Of a stretch of DNA of 64,000 bases, positions 34,408 through 45,368 are shown piece by piece. The notes beneath the pieces are model-generated. The model searched no databases. It worked only from the letters and a program-made list of their open reading frames with translations, and had not been told where the DNA came from. Numbering within the stretch: the stretch's first letter is position 1; the number at the start of each line of letters is the position of its first letter. A program made the position numbers and the translations under genes. The stretch comes from Eulemur rufifrons (lineage: Eukaryota > Chordata > Mammalia > Primates > Lemuridae). The DNA lies in NCBI RefSeq assembly GCF_041146395.1, contig NC_090985.1, positions 719,501-783,500 on the forward strand. The letters are read 5' to 3'.

Positions 34408-34526
34408 CTTGCCGCACGAAGGTCTGGCTGGTGTCCAGCAGGATCTCGCAGCCCTCGGTGATCATGCGCTCGATGGCCAGGTTCTTGCGGATGTTCTCGG
34501 TCTCGCTGACCTCGTCATGCATCACC
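34408..34526 (-). CDS. RASGRF1: RASGRF1 exon 9: end of DH and DH-PH2 link
   Basis: Window codons 329-368 plus one base. It reads [20 protein letters not shown] to [11 protein letters not shown], the long last DH helix running into PH2. The acceptor is cgtcccgcag and the donor is gtgcgc. Directly after the donor, the transcript runs into three repeats of a C-rich block that each look like a splice acceptor. GC content at third positions is very high. Confidence 0.95.
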
Positions 34527-35844
34527 CTGCGGGACGGGACAGGACAGACGCTGCCATGGCAACCCCGGGGGGGGCGGCTCCCGGGGTTCTGGCCAGACCT
34601 GGGGGGCAGCCCCGGCGCCCCGGCTCCAGGTGGGGCCCGTAGGCGCGAAAGGGAGGGACGAGTGTCCACCGCGCGCTACGCCGGGCACGCCACGGGGTGT
34701 CTCGTGTCAGCTTCTCACCGCCCGAGCAGCAAGGGCTCGCATTTCGGGGAGAAAACAGAGAAAAGAGGGAGGGCAGCAGCCAGGAAACAGGCCTGTTGGG
34801 TCTCCGAGTCTGAGCGTGGGGAGCAGAGACGCGGATGCAGCCCCGGCGCGGGGGGGTGGTGCAGGAGACCCCGTCTGTTAACCTGGTCCCGCTGTCGGCC
34901 CGCACGGGCACCCTCCTGCCGGGGGTCTCTGCACGTGCCATCTCCTCCCCGCGAACCTTCCTCCACATCCCGCACGGCGCCCTGAGGCTGCCTGGGCCCG
35001 CGGGCTTGTGCGGGGGGAGGGGGAGCCAGCTCTGGGGGCTCCGTCTGTCCTGCGGCCGCCGGGAGGGAAGGTGGTGACCCCGCCCACACCTGTCCCGCGC
35101 AGGGGGCACCACTGAGCCGCCTTTCGGAAGCAGCAGCTGCGGCTCTGCCCGTGGTTCCGGGGGTCTCGGGGAAGCTGCGGGAGTTTGGCAGGGGCGGGGG
35201 TGGGGGGCTCTGGAAACAGCACTCCAGGTCCTCCAAGAAGAGCACGAAGCCTTTTATTGCGACTGATGCCTGAATTTCTCCCACCAAGACCACCCGTGGG
35301 GAGCTCAGAGTTCTCTCCTGGACATTTGCTCGGTCTAAACCCGCAGTGGCGGGAGATGCTCGGACCGGAGCTGCTCTCAGACCCCCAGCGAGTGGCTCAG
35401 CCCCTGACCCTGGGCTCCCTCGTCTGCGGAGTGTGGGGTGAAGACGGGACACAGCACCCGAGGCCGCTCCCACAGCACCCTCTTCAGGGCTCCTGTAGCC
35501 ACAGGCTCTGACACACTGAGGCTGGGGGACAGGGGGATGGGCAGAGTGTCGGGGAGGCCCAGGCAGCTCCCTGTCCTGAGATGGGCCCAGAGGGAGCCCA
35601 GGCCCTTCCTCAGACCCCATCTGAGCCAGGACAGCCGCCACCCACGCCAGGCCCTCCCTGCACCTGGCCTGAGCCGTAGCCCCCAGGACTGCTCCGGGGG
35701 CCTCTGCTTGGAGGCAGGGCTCACTGTGCCCTCCCCACACCCCAGCCTGAATACCAGCTCTGCCTGGGGGTGGCAACTCCCGGGCATGGTGTCCTCCGCC
35801 CCACCCCGTGCACTGGCCGGGCTGCCCCCAGAGCCAGCGCTCAC
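34527..35844. other. Intron between exons 8 and 9
   Basis: 1.3 kb of GC-rich sequence. No repeat recognised. Confidence 0.65.
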
Positions 35845-35954
35845 CTGGACAGCTCCTCCAGCTTGGACTTGGCGTAGTCCAGGCTGTTGCGCTCCACGTG
35901 CTCGTGCGGCGTGTGGGCCAGGAGCTCGTGCAGCGTCAGGATGTACCTGGGGAT
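35845..35954 (-). CDS. RASGRF1: RASGRF1 exon 8: DH conserved region 3
   Basis: Window codons 293-328 plus two bases. It reads [20 protein letters not shown] to [21 protein letters not shown] is the DH conserved region 3 helix that contacts the Rho-family GTPase. The acceptor is ccgctgcccgcag and the donor is gtgagc. The split arginine is completed by exon 9. Confidence 0.96.
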
Positions 35955-36418
35955 CTGCGGGCAGCGGGGACAGGCAGGGGACAGAGTCAGGGGGGCGGAG
36001 TCAGGGGGGCGAAGTCAGGGGGACGGGCTGGAGAGCAAAGGGGGGCAGATGGGTGGGGGCCAGCGAGGAAGTGAGAGAGAGACATGGGGTGGGGGGGGGA
36101 TGGTTCTGTGCTTTTGGTCACAGACTCTAACTCAGAGGCTCCTCCAAGGTCATGTCCGGGGCCCTGCTCTGGCTGGAGGCAAGGCCTGGGAGGGGGGGCC
36201 GGGAGCGGGAGGGAAAGGTCCCCTAGCGGCCGTTTCCGAGAGCCACCCCCTTGCCGGTGGAGCCGTCTGTCCTGCGGGTGGACAGGCCCACGGGCGGCCT
36301 GCTCTTCATCCCCCAGGGGCAGGCCTGGCCCTAACCCCACCGAGCAGCCCGGAGCCGGGGCTCCCCCTTCCCTGCCACGGCCCCCCGCATGCACCCCCGG
36401 GCGGGGCTGGGCCGCCAC
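35955..36418. other. Intron between exons 7 and 8
   Basis: 464 bases. A short triplicate of gtcaggggggcg-type units lies at 35989-36028. Otherwise unassigned. Confidence 0.65.
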
Positions 36419-36612
36419 CTGGAACATGGGGTAGGTGAGGAAGGTCTCCAGCGTCCTCTCCTCGCAGTCGGGCTTGGCCTCGTAGTGCTTGAGCAGCTTG
36501 TCGAAGTCGCGGTTCTGCTTGCAGTGGGCCAGGATCTGCAGGCTGTACTGGTGGTTGCGGACGAACTCTTGGTAGATGTTGAGCATGGGCAGCAGGATGT
36601 CGAACAGGTCGG
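36419..36612 (-). CDS. RASGRF1: RASGRF1 exon 7: DH domain core
   Basis: Window codons 228-292. It reads [20 protein letters not shown] to [11 protein letters not shown]. This is the middle of the Dbl-homology domain, including the conserved NYxxxL-like LNIYQEFV helix and the start of the conserved region 3 segment (TYPMFQIPRY across the junction). The DH domain catalyses exchange on Rac. The acceptor is ctgcttccag and the donor is gtggcg. Confidence 0.96.
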
Positions 36613-37532
36613 CTGGAAGCAGGCGGTGGTCAGGGGTGGCGGGGAGACCCCCAGGCCCTCGGTTCCCCCCACCCAGAGCCGGCGCTGGGGAGCGGTCGGC
36701 TCCGCGGCCTCCACCGTGCAGCCTCAGCCTCGGCTCCCTAAGCCGGCCTCCCTCGCCTCCTCAGCTTTGTCTACCAAACTAAGAAAGTGGAAAAAAGAGA
36801 CGACGTTTGGGGCAGGTGAGGTGAGATGCAGGAGGTGCCGGGGCAGCACAGGTACCAGCGCCAGCATCTCACGTGCGGACACTTGGGTGTGGCTGTTCTG
36901 CTTTTGGAAACCCAACCAAGGAAACGGCCCCCAACACGGAGACACTTCGTGTGCAGAGATGGTTATTTCTAATGACAATGACATCAGAACAGCCCTAAGA
37001 GCCAAGGGTGGGATTCGGTCGGGGCAGTGACGGAGCGGCCGCGGAGAGCTGGGGCGTCACGCGTGGTGGTCGAGGACACCTTCGGCCCGAGCACACGCTT
37101 GTGCGGTGATGCCAAGTAAAAGAAAAAAACAACACGCAGGACTCGATTCTGTATTCGGCATGTTTGCAATTATGTAAAACGGTAAAAAACACAAGCTCTG
37201 CGCATAAAAAAAAAACTGGAAGAAAACACACCACAGTGTTGATAGTGGTTATCTTTGGGAAGCAGAACCATGGCTGGTATTTTTAAACGTTTTCTACTTT
37301 TCTGGGTTGTCAAATATTCTCAAATGGATGCGTACACGCTCTTTTTAAAAGGAAAAAGTGGATGAGAAACTAAAAATACACCACTTCCTCCTAGAAACAA
37401 AGCTCTTGCCAATGTGTCTCTTTCTTTCTGCTCCTGAGGGACACGGCACTGTGCCCTGGAAGACACAGGTCCCCAGCCGTGGGGGTGGCCCTGGAGAGGC
37501 CTCCCTGGGGCCCGCGCCGGGCGGCTACTCAC
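36613..37532. other. Intron between exons 6 and 7
   Basis: 920 bases. The AT content rises from about 36780 onward toward exon 6. No element recognised with confidence. Confidence 0.6.
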
Positions 37533-37612
37533 CCAGGACCAGCGTGGGCCAGCTGGAGACTCGGGCCTTCAGGCCTTGGTAGAAAATCTGGTGCAGAAAC
37601 ATGATGGTTTCA
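37533..37612 (-). CDS. RASGRF1: RASGRF1 exon 6: DH domain
   Basis: Window codons 201-227 with split codons at both ends (80 nt). It reads [15 protein letters not shown] to SSWPTLVL, part of the DH helical bundle. The acceptor is tgaaactttcag-like (cttctctttcag) and the donor is gtgagt. Third codon positions hold more A/T than in most other exons of the gene, in line with its place beside the AT-rich intron block. Confidence 0.95.
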
Positions 37613-37669
37613 CTGAAAGAGAAGGCGCAGGGTGAGCTCCAGCCAGGGGCGTCCTGCTCTGGGGACGGC

Positions 37670-37765
37670 CGCGCCCCGGACCTCCCGTGAGATCCCACCC
37701 CGGACCTCCCGTGAGGCCCGTGAGACCCTACTCCGGACCTCCCGTGAGACCCGCCACAGCAAACC
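37670..37765. repeat. Short tandem repeat, about 4 units of cggacctcccgtgaga type
   Basis: ccggacctcccgtgag recurs with spacers of about 10 bases (gatcccacc, gcccgtgagaccctact, accc). Confidence 0.85.
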
Positions 37766-40700
37766 TTTTCTCCAGCGGGACCTACGCGAAACCCGCCAGC
37801 AGGAGGGACGACATGCTACTAATTTGGGGTGCCCAGTGCAAACGGGAGTACAGTCCCCCCAACAAATTAAAATAAACAAAAACAGGAAATAGAACAAAAC
37901 AAAACAAAAACAAAGGTATATAAAAATATTTTGGTTTTGGTCTTTTAACCCTAACTACAGATATAGTTTACTTCCACTATTTCAATGTCTATAGAGAGAT
38001 ACACAAAAGGTATTTCTAACTCACTATCGTCTAACATTAACAGCACGGTTAGGGATTCAAAGTTGTCCTAGAAGTTGCAGTTAGAAGAACTTAAATTGGA
38101 AATTTCAGTTTTCCCCTTGGTCTTGTCCATTTTTGTCCCACTCTTTATAAGCTAGCCGGTTATGTATGCATTATGTTACTATAATAAAGTTTGTGCCTAG
38201 GAAAAAAGTTTCTAAGTTATTAATTTTTGTGTAGTAATTTATCTTAAAAAGTAAATGATAGTTAAAATTCAAGAAAATCTCAAAACGGTCTTACTCTTTA
38301 TAAATATTACATACATTCAAGTTTACACACCCCCCAAAAATTATTTTGAGACTACTTAGATTGTTTTCAAAACAACTTAATCTTGATCCTCATGTAAAAA
38401 ACATGTTATTACTTTATATCATTGTTTGAGGTGCTAAAGATTGGCACTAAAGGGTTTTTTTTTTTTTCCCTCTCAGTCTACAGTCAGGTAATCTTACGTT
38501 AATGAGACTCAAAAAACTAACTTACAATAAGACTTCAAAAACAAAAATTTTCTGACCTTGCCTTGTCTGCCTACCTCTTATACCAATTCTTCCCTGAAAC
38601 TGGCCATAAAAACCAAAATCCCTCTACCTAAGACAGGTCATAAAGCCCAAAACCCCTTTTTTTCTAAAAACTAGCCATAAAACCTAAAATAATTCTATAT
38701 AAAATGACCATAGGATGATTATTTGACCTACTTTGTTTTTACTTTGTTTTACTGTAAAACCCCATATGAAAAAGGGCCTTGCTTTACACCCGCCCAAAAA
38801 ATACACACTCAGAGAGGCCAAACAAAATCTAAATATAAAAGCCTTACTGGTTCTGCCACTCAGCCTGTTAGAATTAGTTCACAACATTTTTGTCCGATCA
38901 TATTTCTACGGGACCGTCCATACTTTAAACATAAAAAATAGACAATTTCCCCTACATCTTTGAGTGTTCATTCTGAAGACATCCATGTATAAAGTTTTAA
39001 TTCTTTCTCCTATTAATCTTCATGTCAGTAAATTTTCAACAAGTCTTAATGGAAACAATGGCCTTTGCTCGCAAACTTTGAAGTCCAGAGACACTTTGAT
39101 CCCTACGATGTCAACAGATTTTATTTTGGGATATAATGTTTTAGAAAAATCTAACTTATACCTTTAAACAGGATATTCTAAAATGTCTACTATGATTATA
39201 AAATTTAAAAGTAATATTATGTTTATTAAAAAAAGTCTTACTAAAATATTCATTTACTTTTCTAAATAAAATTTATAAGTTTAAAATTAAAAAACAAACC
39301 AATAATTAAAACTATATTTTAATCCCTGTTCTGTGTTACATATCTAATCTATAGGGTATAAAAATGATAAACAGAAAAGTAACTAAAACTAATAACTAAA
39401 ATCTAAATAAACTACTAAAATAAATAAATAAGATAAAGTAGGTAAATATAAATAAAATAAAAATAAAATTTTCATATAATTTAAAATCTTAAAGTCATTA
39501 TGTTAAGTTAAAAAAGATAATCATAAAATGTCTAGATCATTTATAAGGTAAAATACTACAACATTAGTTCTTAAACATAAGTTTAAATTTATACTTTGTT
39601 ATCTTATTTTTCTATTTAAAAATACTAATAAAATTGGTGACTAATAGTTCAAAGTTACTTTAACTTCCTAAATTTTTCTAAGAGTTGATATTATCATCCA
39701 TATATATAATTAAAACTTCTAAAAAAAGAAAACAATTCCATACAAAAATTTTTAAATAAAAATATTATAAAATATAAATATTTTATTAAAAATAATTTTG
39801 TCTAACTTACTGATTTTTAAAACTACTTTAAAATTCAATATATAAATGGTCATTAAAAATTAAATGGATATAAAAATTAAAGGTTATAAAAGGTTTATAA
39901 AAATCTTAACTTACAGTAAAATTAGTTAAAAATTAAATAAATAAATTTATTTATAAAATTTTATTAAAATTAACTTTATCATTAATACACTAATACAATA
40001 AAATTTGGTTTTCTCTTTTAAACTAAATTGTCATATGATATTAATAAAAATGACAAAAGATTTTTTATTTACCTTTTAATAAACTACAAAAAAGAAGGGG
40101 AAAAAAAGACACAAATTCAACCTCCTTATTAACTTATACTTCAGTCTGTCTATTAGGTCTTATACTTGTTTAAAAAACTGAGTCTCCTCTCTCTTAAAAA
40201 ATAAGAGTTTTAGGTTTTTTTAAAAAATATATATATTTAAATTATCATTTTGACTATAATTTTATAGTAACCTACAATCTTACTTCATGACTGCAAGTGT
40301 CTTATGATAAACAATTCATGACTTCCTACTTTTTAAACTTTCACTAAAATTTAAGGTTACTAAAAATAAGAATTCTACTCAATATATATAATTGTATACA
40401 TAAGGTGTACCAAAGAATATTTTTAACAAAGAGAATTATAAAAAAACCCAGAATGTGTTCTTATTAAAATATATATAACTTTGTCTAATTCAGAGGTTAT
40501 TTAAAAGTTAAATCAAAATAAATTTAATAAAAAATAAAAACAAAATTCCACTTGTGAGTAAAAAAAGATATAAAAAGACAATAAATATAAAAATATATTT
40601 TTTTGATAAAAAAGTTAAACAGAAAACATAATATAAAAAAAAGATCTCACATAAAATTTTTTTGTCCTAAAATGACTGGTTATTTAAAAAAAATGTTAAG

Positions 40701-41517
40701 ACAAAACAAAAAGTTTTTAGACATGTTTTATAGATAAATATATAGTACATACAGATTGAGATAAAGTTTATAAAAAAATTTATTAAAAAATTGACTAAAA
40801 CAAAAATTTCTGTTAATAATTTACTATTAATACAATGACATAATATACTCATTTTAATTCTATAATGTTTCCTTTTTAATTTAAAAAGCTAACACACTAC
40901 AAAACGTTTTTCTTTAATTTTGGTAATTGACCTTAAAAAAACAAAAATTTTATACTTTATCAGATAATCCCTATACTCTCTTTATTAAGTTTTGACTAAC
41001 TAAAAAAACTAAACTTTAAAAGGGTTAAGATTTACACCCATATAACTTTATCACCTTTAAAATCTTTTAATGACTATCTCTTGGTTAAATAAATGACCCT
41101 TATTTTATAGTGGGTTGTGATTATATATAAACAAATATGTTAAACCTTTAATATCTGACAACTTTTCCAAAACTAAAATTCTAAATCCAGCCTTTTGACC
41201 TTAAACTAACTTTTTATATATTAGGGCCACTAAAAGTCTAAGACAGACATTAGATTCATTTAATATGTCAAAACCATACAGGGAACATTGTCAAATATAA
41301 AATGATGTTTAACTTTCTTTAGACTATATTATTAATATATATTCCAATATTATAAAATATTGACATGTCTTAGTATATATCATCAGTAATAATTATGATT
41401 ATTATATGTTACCATATAACACAAAAATAACCAATTTCGTTTATCAATTGTCTCTAACCATGGCTAGTCCAAGTTCCACCATCTTTAAAAAATTGTTATT
41501 TTACTTTAATTCATCTC

Positions 41518-43449
41518 AAAAAGTGGTTCTTCAAATCAACGACTCAATGCCCTTCACCATAGCAACAAAGAAAATAAAGTACCTAGGAATACATTTAACT
41601 AAGGAGGTAAAAGACCTCTACAGGGAGAACTACAAAACACTGAGGAAGGAAATCGCAGAGCACGTAAACAGGTGGAAAACCACACCATGCTCATGGATCA
41701 GGAAAATCAACATTGTTAAAATGTCTCGAACTCCTGACCTTGAGTGATCCACCCGCTTCGGCCTCCCAGAGTGCTAGGATTACAGGCGTGAGCCACCGAG
41801 CCCGGCCCATTGTTAAAATGTCTATACTGCCCAAAGCGATCTACAGACTCAATGCAATCCCTATTGAATTACCAACATCATTTTTCACAGATATAGAAAA
41901 AATAATTTTATGCTTTGTATGGAACCAGAGAAGACCCCATTTAGCAAAAGCAATTTTAAGCAACAAGAACAAAATGGGAGGTATTAATTTACCAGACTTC
42001 AAATCATACTACAAGGCTGTGGTTATTAAAACAGCTTGGTATTGGCACAAGAACAGGGACACAGACCAGTGGAACAAAACTGAGAATCTAGATATAAAAC
42101 CATCCTCATATAGCCATCTAATCTTTGACAAAGCAGACAAAAACATACTCTGGGGAAAAGAATACTTATTCAATAAATGGTGCTGGGAAAACTGGATACC
42201 ACATGTAGAAGACAGAAACAGGACCCACACCTTTCACCTCTCACAAAAATCAAATCACAGTGGATAACAGACTTAAACCTTAGGAGTGAAACTATTAGAA
42301 TCCTAGAAGAAAATGTGGGAAAGACTCTTATAGACATTGGCCTAGGCAAAGAATTTAAGAAGACGACCCCAAAGGCAATCACAGCAACAACAAAAATAAA
42401 TAAATGGGACCTGATTAAATCAAAAAGCTTCTGCACAGCCAAAGAAACTGTCATGAGAGTAAATAGACAACCTACAGAATGGGAAAAAATCTTTGCATAC
42501 TACACATCCAATAAAGGACTGATAACTAGAATCTATTTAGAACTCAGGAAAATCAGCAAGAAAAAATCAAACAACCCTATCAAAAAATGGGCAAAGGATA
42601 TGAACAGAAAATTTTCAAAAGAAGACAGAAGAATGGCCAACAAACATATGAAAAAATGCTCGACATCTCTAATCATCAGGGAAATGCAAATCAAAACCAC
42701 AATGAGCTATCACTTAACTCCAGTGAGAATGGCCTTTATCAAATGGCCATAACAACAAATGTTGGCGTGGATGAGGAGAGAGAGGAACACTCATACACTG
42801 CTGGTGGGACTGCAAACTAGTGCAACCTCTGTGGAAAGCAATATGGAGATACCTTAAACAGATTCAAGTAGACCTGCCATTTGACCCAGCAATCCCACTA
42901 TTGGGCATCTATCCAAAAGAACAAAAGACATTCTATAACAAAGATATCTGCACCTGAATGTTTACAGCAGCACAATTCACAATTGCAAAGATGTGGAAAC
43001 AACCCAAGTGCCCATCAACACATGAGTGGATTAATAAAATGTGGTATATGTATGCCATGGAGTTCTACTCAGCTATAAGAAACAATGGTCATATTGCACA
43101 TCTTGTATTTTCCTGGAAAGAGTTGGAACCCATTCTACTAAGTGAAGTATCCCAAGAATGGAAAAATTAGCACCACATGTACTCACCATCAGATTGGTTT
43201 CACTGATCATCACCTAAGAGCACATTCAGGAATAACATTGATCCGGTGTCGGGCAGATGTGCGGGGGTGGGGGGGATGGGTGTAACATACATGATGAGTG
43301 CCATGGGCACTGTCTAGGGGATGGACACGTTTGAAGCTCTGACTGGGGGGGGGGAGCAAGGGCAATATATGTAACCTAAACTTTTGTACCCCCACAATAT
43401 GCTGAAATAAGAATAAAAAAAAAAAACCTAAAAAAAAAAAGTGGTTCTT
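41518..43449 (+). mobile_element. L1, 5'-truncated (about 1.9 kb), with target duplications
   Basis: The body runs from 41532 to 43440. It starts inside ORF2: [49 protein letters not shown] and [15 protein letters not shown] are ORF2 residues after the reverse transcriptase core, broken by frameshifts. A 3'UTR with a G-rich tract and gcaatatatgtaacctaaac is followed by an A-tail. The 14-base direct repeat aaaaagtggttctt flanks it (41518-41531 and 43436-43449). It is a dead copy, also interrupted by a small Alu. Confidence 0.95.
41711..41823 (-). mobile_element. Tailless 81-bp Alu fragment inside the L1, with 16-bp target duplication
   Basis: The insert at 41727-41807 is, in minus orientation, the first 81 bases of an AluL, beginning exactly at GGCCGGGC and stopping at GGAGTTCG with no A-tail. 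The 16-base repeat cattgttaaaatgtct flanks it (41711-41726 and 41808-41823); removing the insert and one repeat restores the L1 ORF2 reading. This is a tailless retropseudogene-like insertion. Its 3' end shares AGAC with the target. Confidence 0.92.
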
Positions 43450-44426
43450 TCTAACTAAGTCCAAAGTTAGCTTCTTCCAGTAAAGTCATGAAAAGGACTG
43501 ATAAATCCACTTAAATACTAGTTTCTACTATCTTTAGAAATTACATACCATTGAACTAAAACAAACTTCCAGGACTTTAATTTTAATTAAAAAACTGATA
43601 TGACCATAAATATAACTAACTCAACCTCATGAGACCAAACTAATTTTCACAAAGAGACTTTTTATTTAAACATTACTAATTTTTTTATTTCCCAGAGTCC
43701 TGACAAATTTTAAGTAAATAACAAATTTCCCTAATCTCTGGGACCTTAAAACCATGAAATCTGCCAAAGCCCTGTTCAAATATCCTCCCTCTAGACCCAG
43801 GGACTATCACAAAAGAGGGGGTCATATAAAATTATAAGGGCCAATTCTGAGGGATAAAATTAGTTTAGACCCTCCAGATCAAAGAGCGACACACAAAAGC
43901 CTAAAAAAAATACTAACTAAAATACTTTGTTTCCTATAGACTTAAAACTTCCCGAGTATAATTTTTCCTCAGTTACAGATTTATACAAAAAAATAATAAA
44001 TAATTTATCAACCACCTTAGTATAAATTACTAAAAGACTAAAATATCGGGACGCAGTAAGTGTCTAAATTCCCTTACCTTAAATGTTAATAATACTTACA
44101 TTTACTAAAAGTCTACCATTAAGCCCAAAAATATAATAACTCAACACTTATAGATAAATTAGTTTTATGGCCTTGCCTTTGGCATTTTAAATTTTACTGG
44201 TATGTCACCTGGAGGGTTTTATAATGTTAATGAGTGCCTGTCCACCTCCAGTCCTATTTAGCCTAAAATATTTAATTAACTATAAGCCCCTTTTGGCTCT
44301 TCAGTCCTCTTGGCCACAAGGGTCCCACCGAGGGACTGGATGGACCCAGGGCAGGTACCCACACCACCCTGGTAACAGATAAAACAAAAGTTTGGCCATA
44401 GATACTGTCTCTGACATACCTTGGCC

Positions 44427-44439
44427 AAAAGGGGGGGAA
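44427..44439 (+). other. Polypurine tract of an ERV
   Basis: aaaagggggggaa lies directly before the LTR start TGTGAACT, the normal place for the plus-strand primer of reverse transcription. Confidence 0.75.
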
Positions 44440-44461
44440 TTGTGAACTAAAACAAAATTTT

Positions 44462-44829
44462 TTTTTTTTTTTTATATTCTTTTTTTTTTTTTTTTTTTTT
44501 TTTGTTGTTGTTGTTGAGACAGAGTCTCACTTTGTTGCCCAGGCTAGAGTGAGTGCCGTGGCGTCAGCCTAGCTCACAGCAACCTCAGACTCCTCGGCTT
44601 AAGCGATCCTACTGCCTCAGCCTCCCGAGTAGCTGGGACTACAGGCATGCGCCACTATGCCCGGCTAATTTTTTCTATATAGATTTTTAGTTGTCCATAT
44701 AATGTCTTTCTATTTTTAGTAGAAACGGGGTCTCGCTCAGGCTGGTCTCGAACTCCTGACCTTGAGCGATCCACCCGCCTCGGCCTCCCAGAGTGCTAGG
44801 ATTACAGGCGTGAGCCACCGCGCCCGGCC
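44462..44829 (-). mobile_element. AluL, full length, inside the LTR
   Basis: Minus orientation: an oligo-T (A-tail) at 44462-44502, then gagacagagtctcactttgt to cgtgagccaccgcgcccggc. The linker contains the strepsirrhine AT-rich insertion (ttttttctatatagattttt). The 14-base repeat taaaacaaaatttt flanks it at 44448-44461 and 44830-44843. Confidence 0.95.
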
Positions 44830-45269
44830 TAAAACAAAATTTTAAGGCTCACTCCCCACACTGGCTGACTAAATGGACCCCCCTGTGGCCAAAGGAATAT
44901 CCTAAAACTAATTGGCCTGCCAGGAGGAGGGAGGTCAGACATATCTTATCATGCCCCCTCCCTTCCTGGGGACATCCTTTGTAACGCATTAACAGGTCTA
45001 AGGGTATGCAAGACAAACCTACAGGCCCTCAATTTACACAACAAATCTATGTCTGGTGGCTTGTTCTGAAAAACAGCAACTATGTTAAAACATTCCAAGC
45101 CTTTAGACAAAGCTTCATGTCTTTAACCAATTACAAGCCAAAAAATCTTTAAACCCACCTATAACCTGTAAGCCTCCACTTGGAGATGGCCCACCTTTTC
45201 GGGCCAAACCAATATATGATTCCGACGTATTGATTTATGACTTTACCTATAACCCGTCTCCCTGAAATG

Positions 45270-45368
45270 TATAAAACCAAACTGCAACCCAGCCACAGGG
45301 AGTCCACCTGCTCAAGGCCTCTTGGGCATGGCTCCGGGCCATGGTCCTCAAATTTGGATCAGAATAAA
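45270..45368 (+). promoter_or_regulatory. LTR core promoter and polyadenylation signal
   Basis: TATAAAA at 45270-45276 with a CCAAT-like box about 60 bases upstream, and AATAAA at 45363-45368. It could start transcripts running rightwards, antisense to RASGRF1 exon 5. Activity is unknown. Confidence 0.5.

Larger units (their letters stand above)
37900..44440 (+). mobile_element. AT-rich degenerate block, probably decayed ERV interior (interrupted by L1)
   Basis: About 4.6 kb of non-L1 sequence that is poor in G and C. Sampled 60-base lines at 39421 and 39901 hold only about five G or C each. It runs without a break into the polypurine tract and LTR at 44.43 kb, so it is most simply the interior of an old ERV. 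No gag, pol or env frame can be recognised, and no matching 5' LTR was found. The segment 38560-38740 (aactggccataaaaaccaaa and similar) looks LTR-like, family unknown. Confidence 0.4.

Noticed and set aside
37900..41500. Nuclear copy of mitochondrial DNA or a piece of a different genome
   Set aside because: The A/T-rich, partly A/C-rich look suggested this, but no mitochondrial gene, tRNA or rRNA is recognisable, and the block continues into a polypurine tract and LTR.
41406..42820. Plus-strand frames with reverse-transcriptase-related protein sequence
   Set aside because: They are frameshifted parts of L1 ORF2 in a 5'-truncated copy interrupted by an Alu, so not a host gene or an active element.
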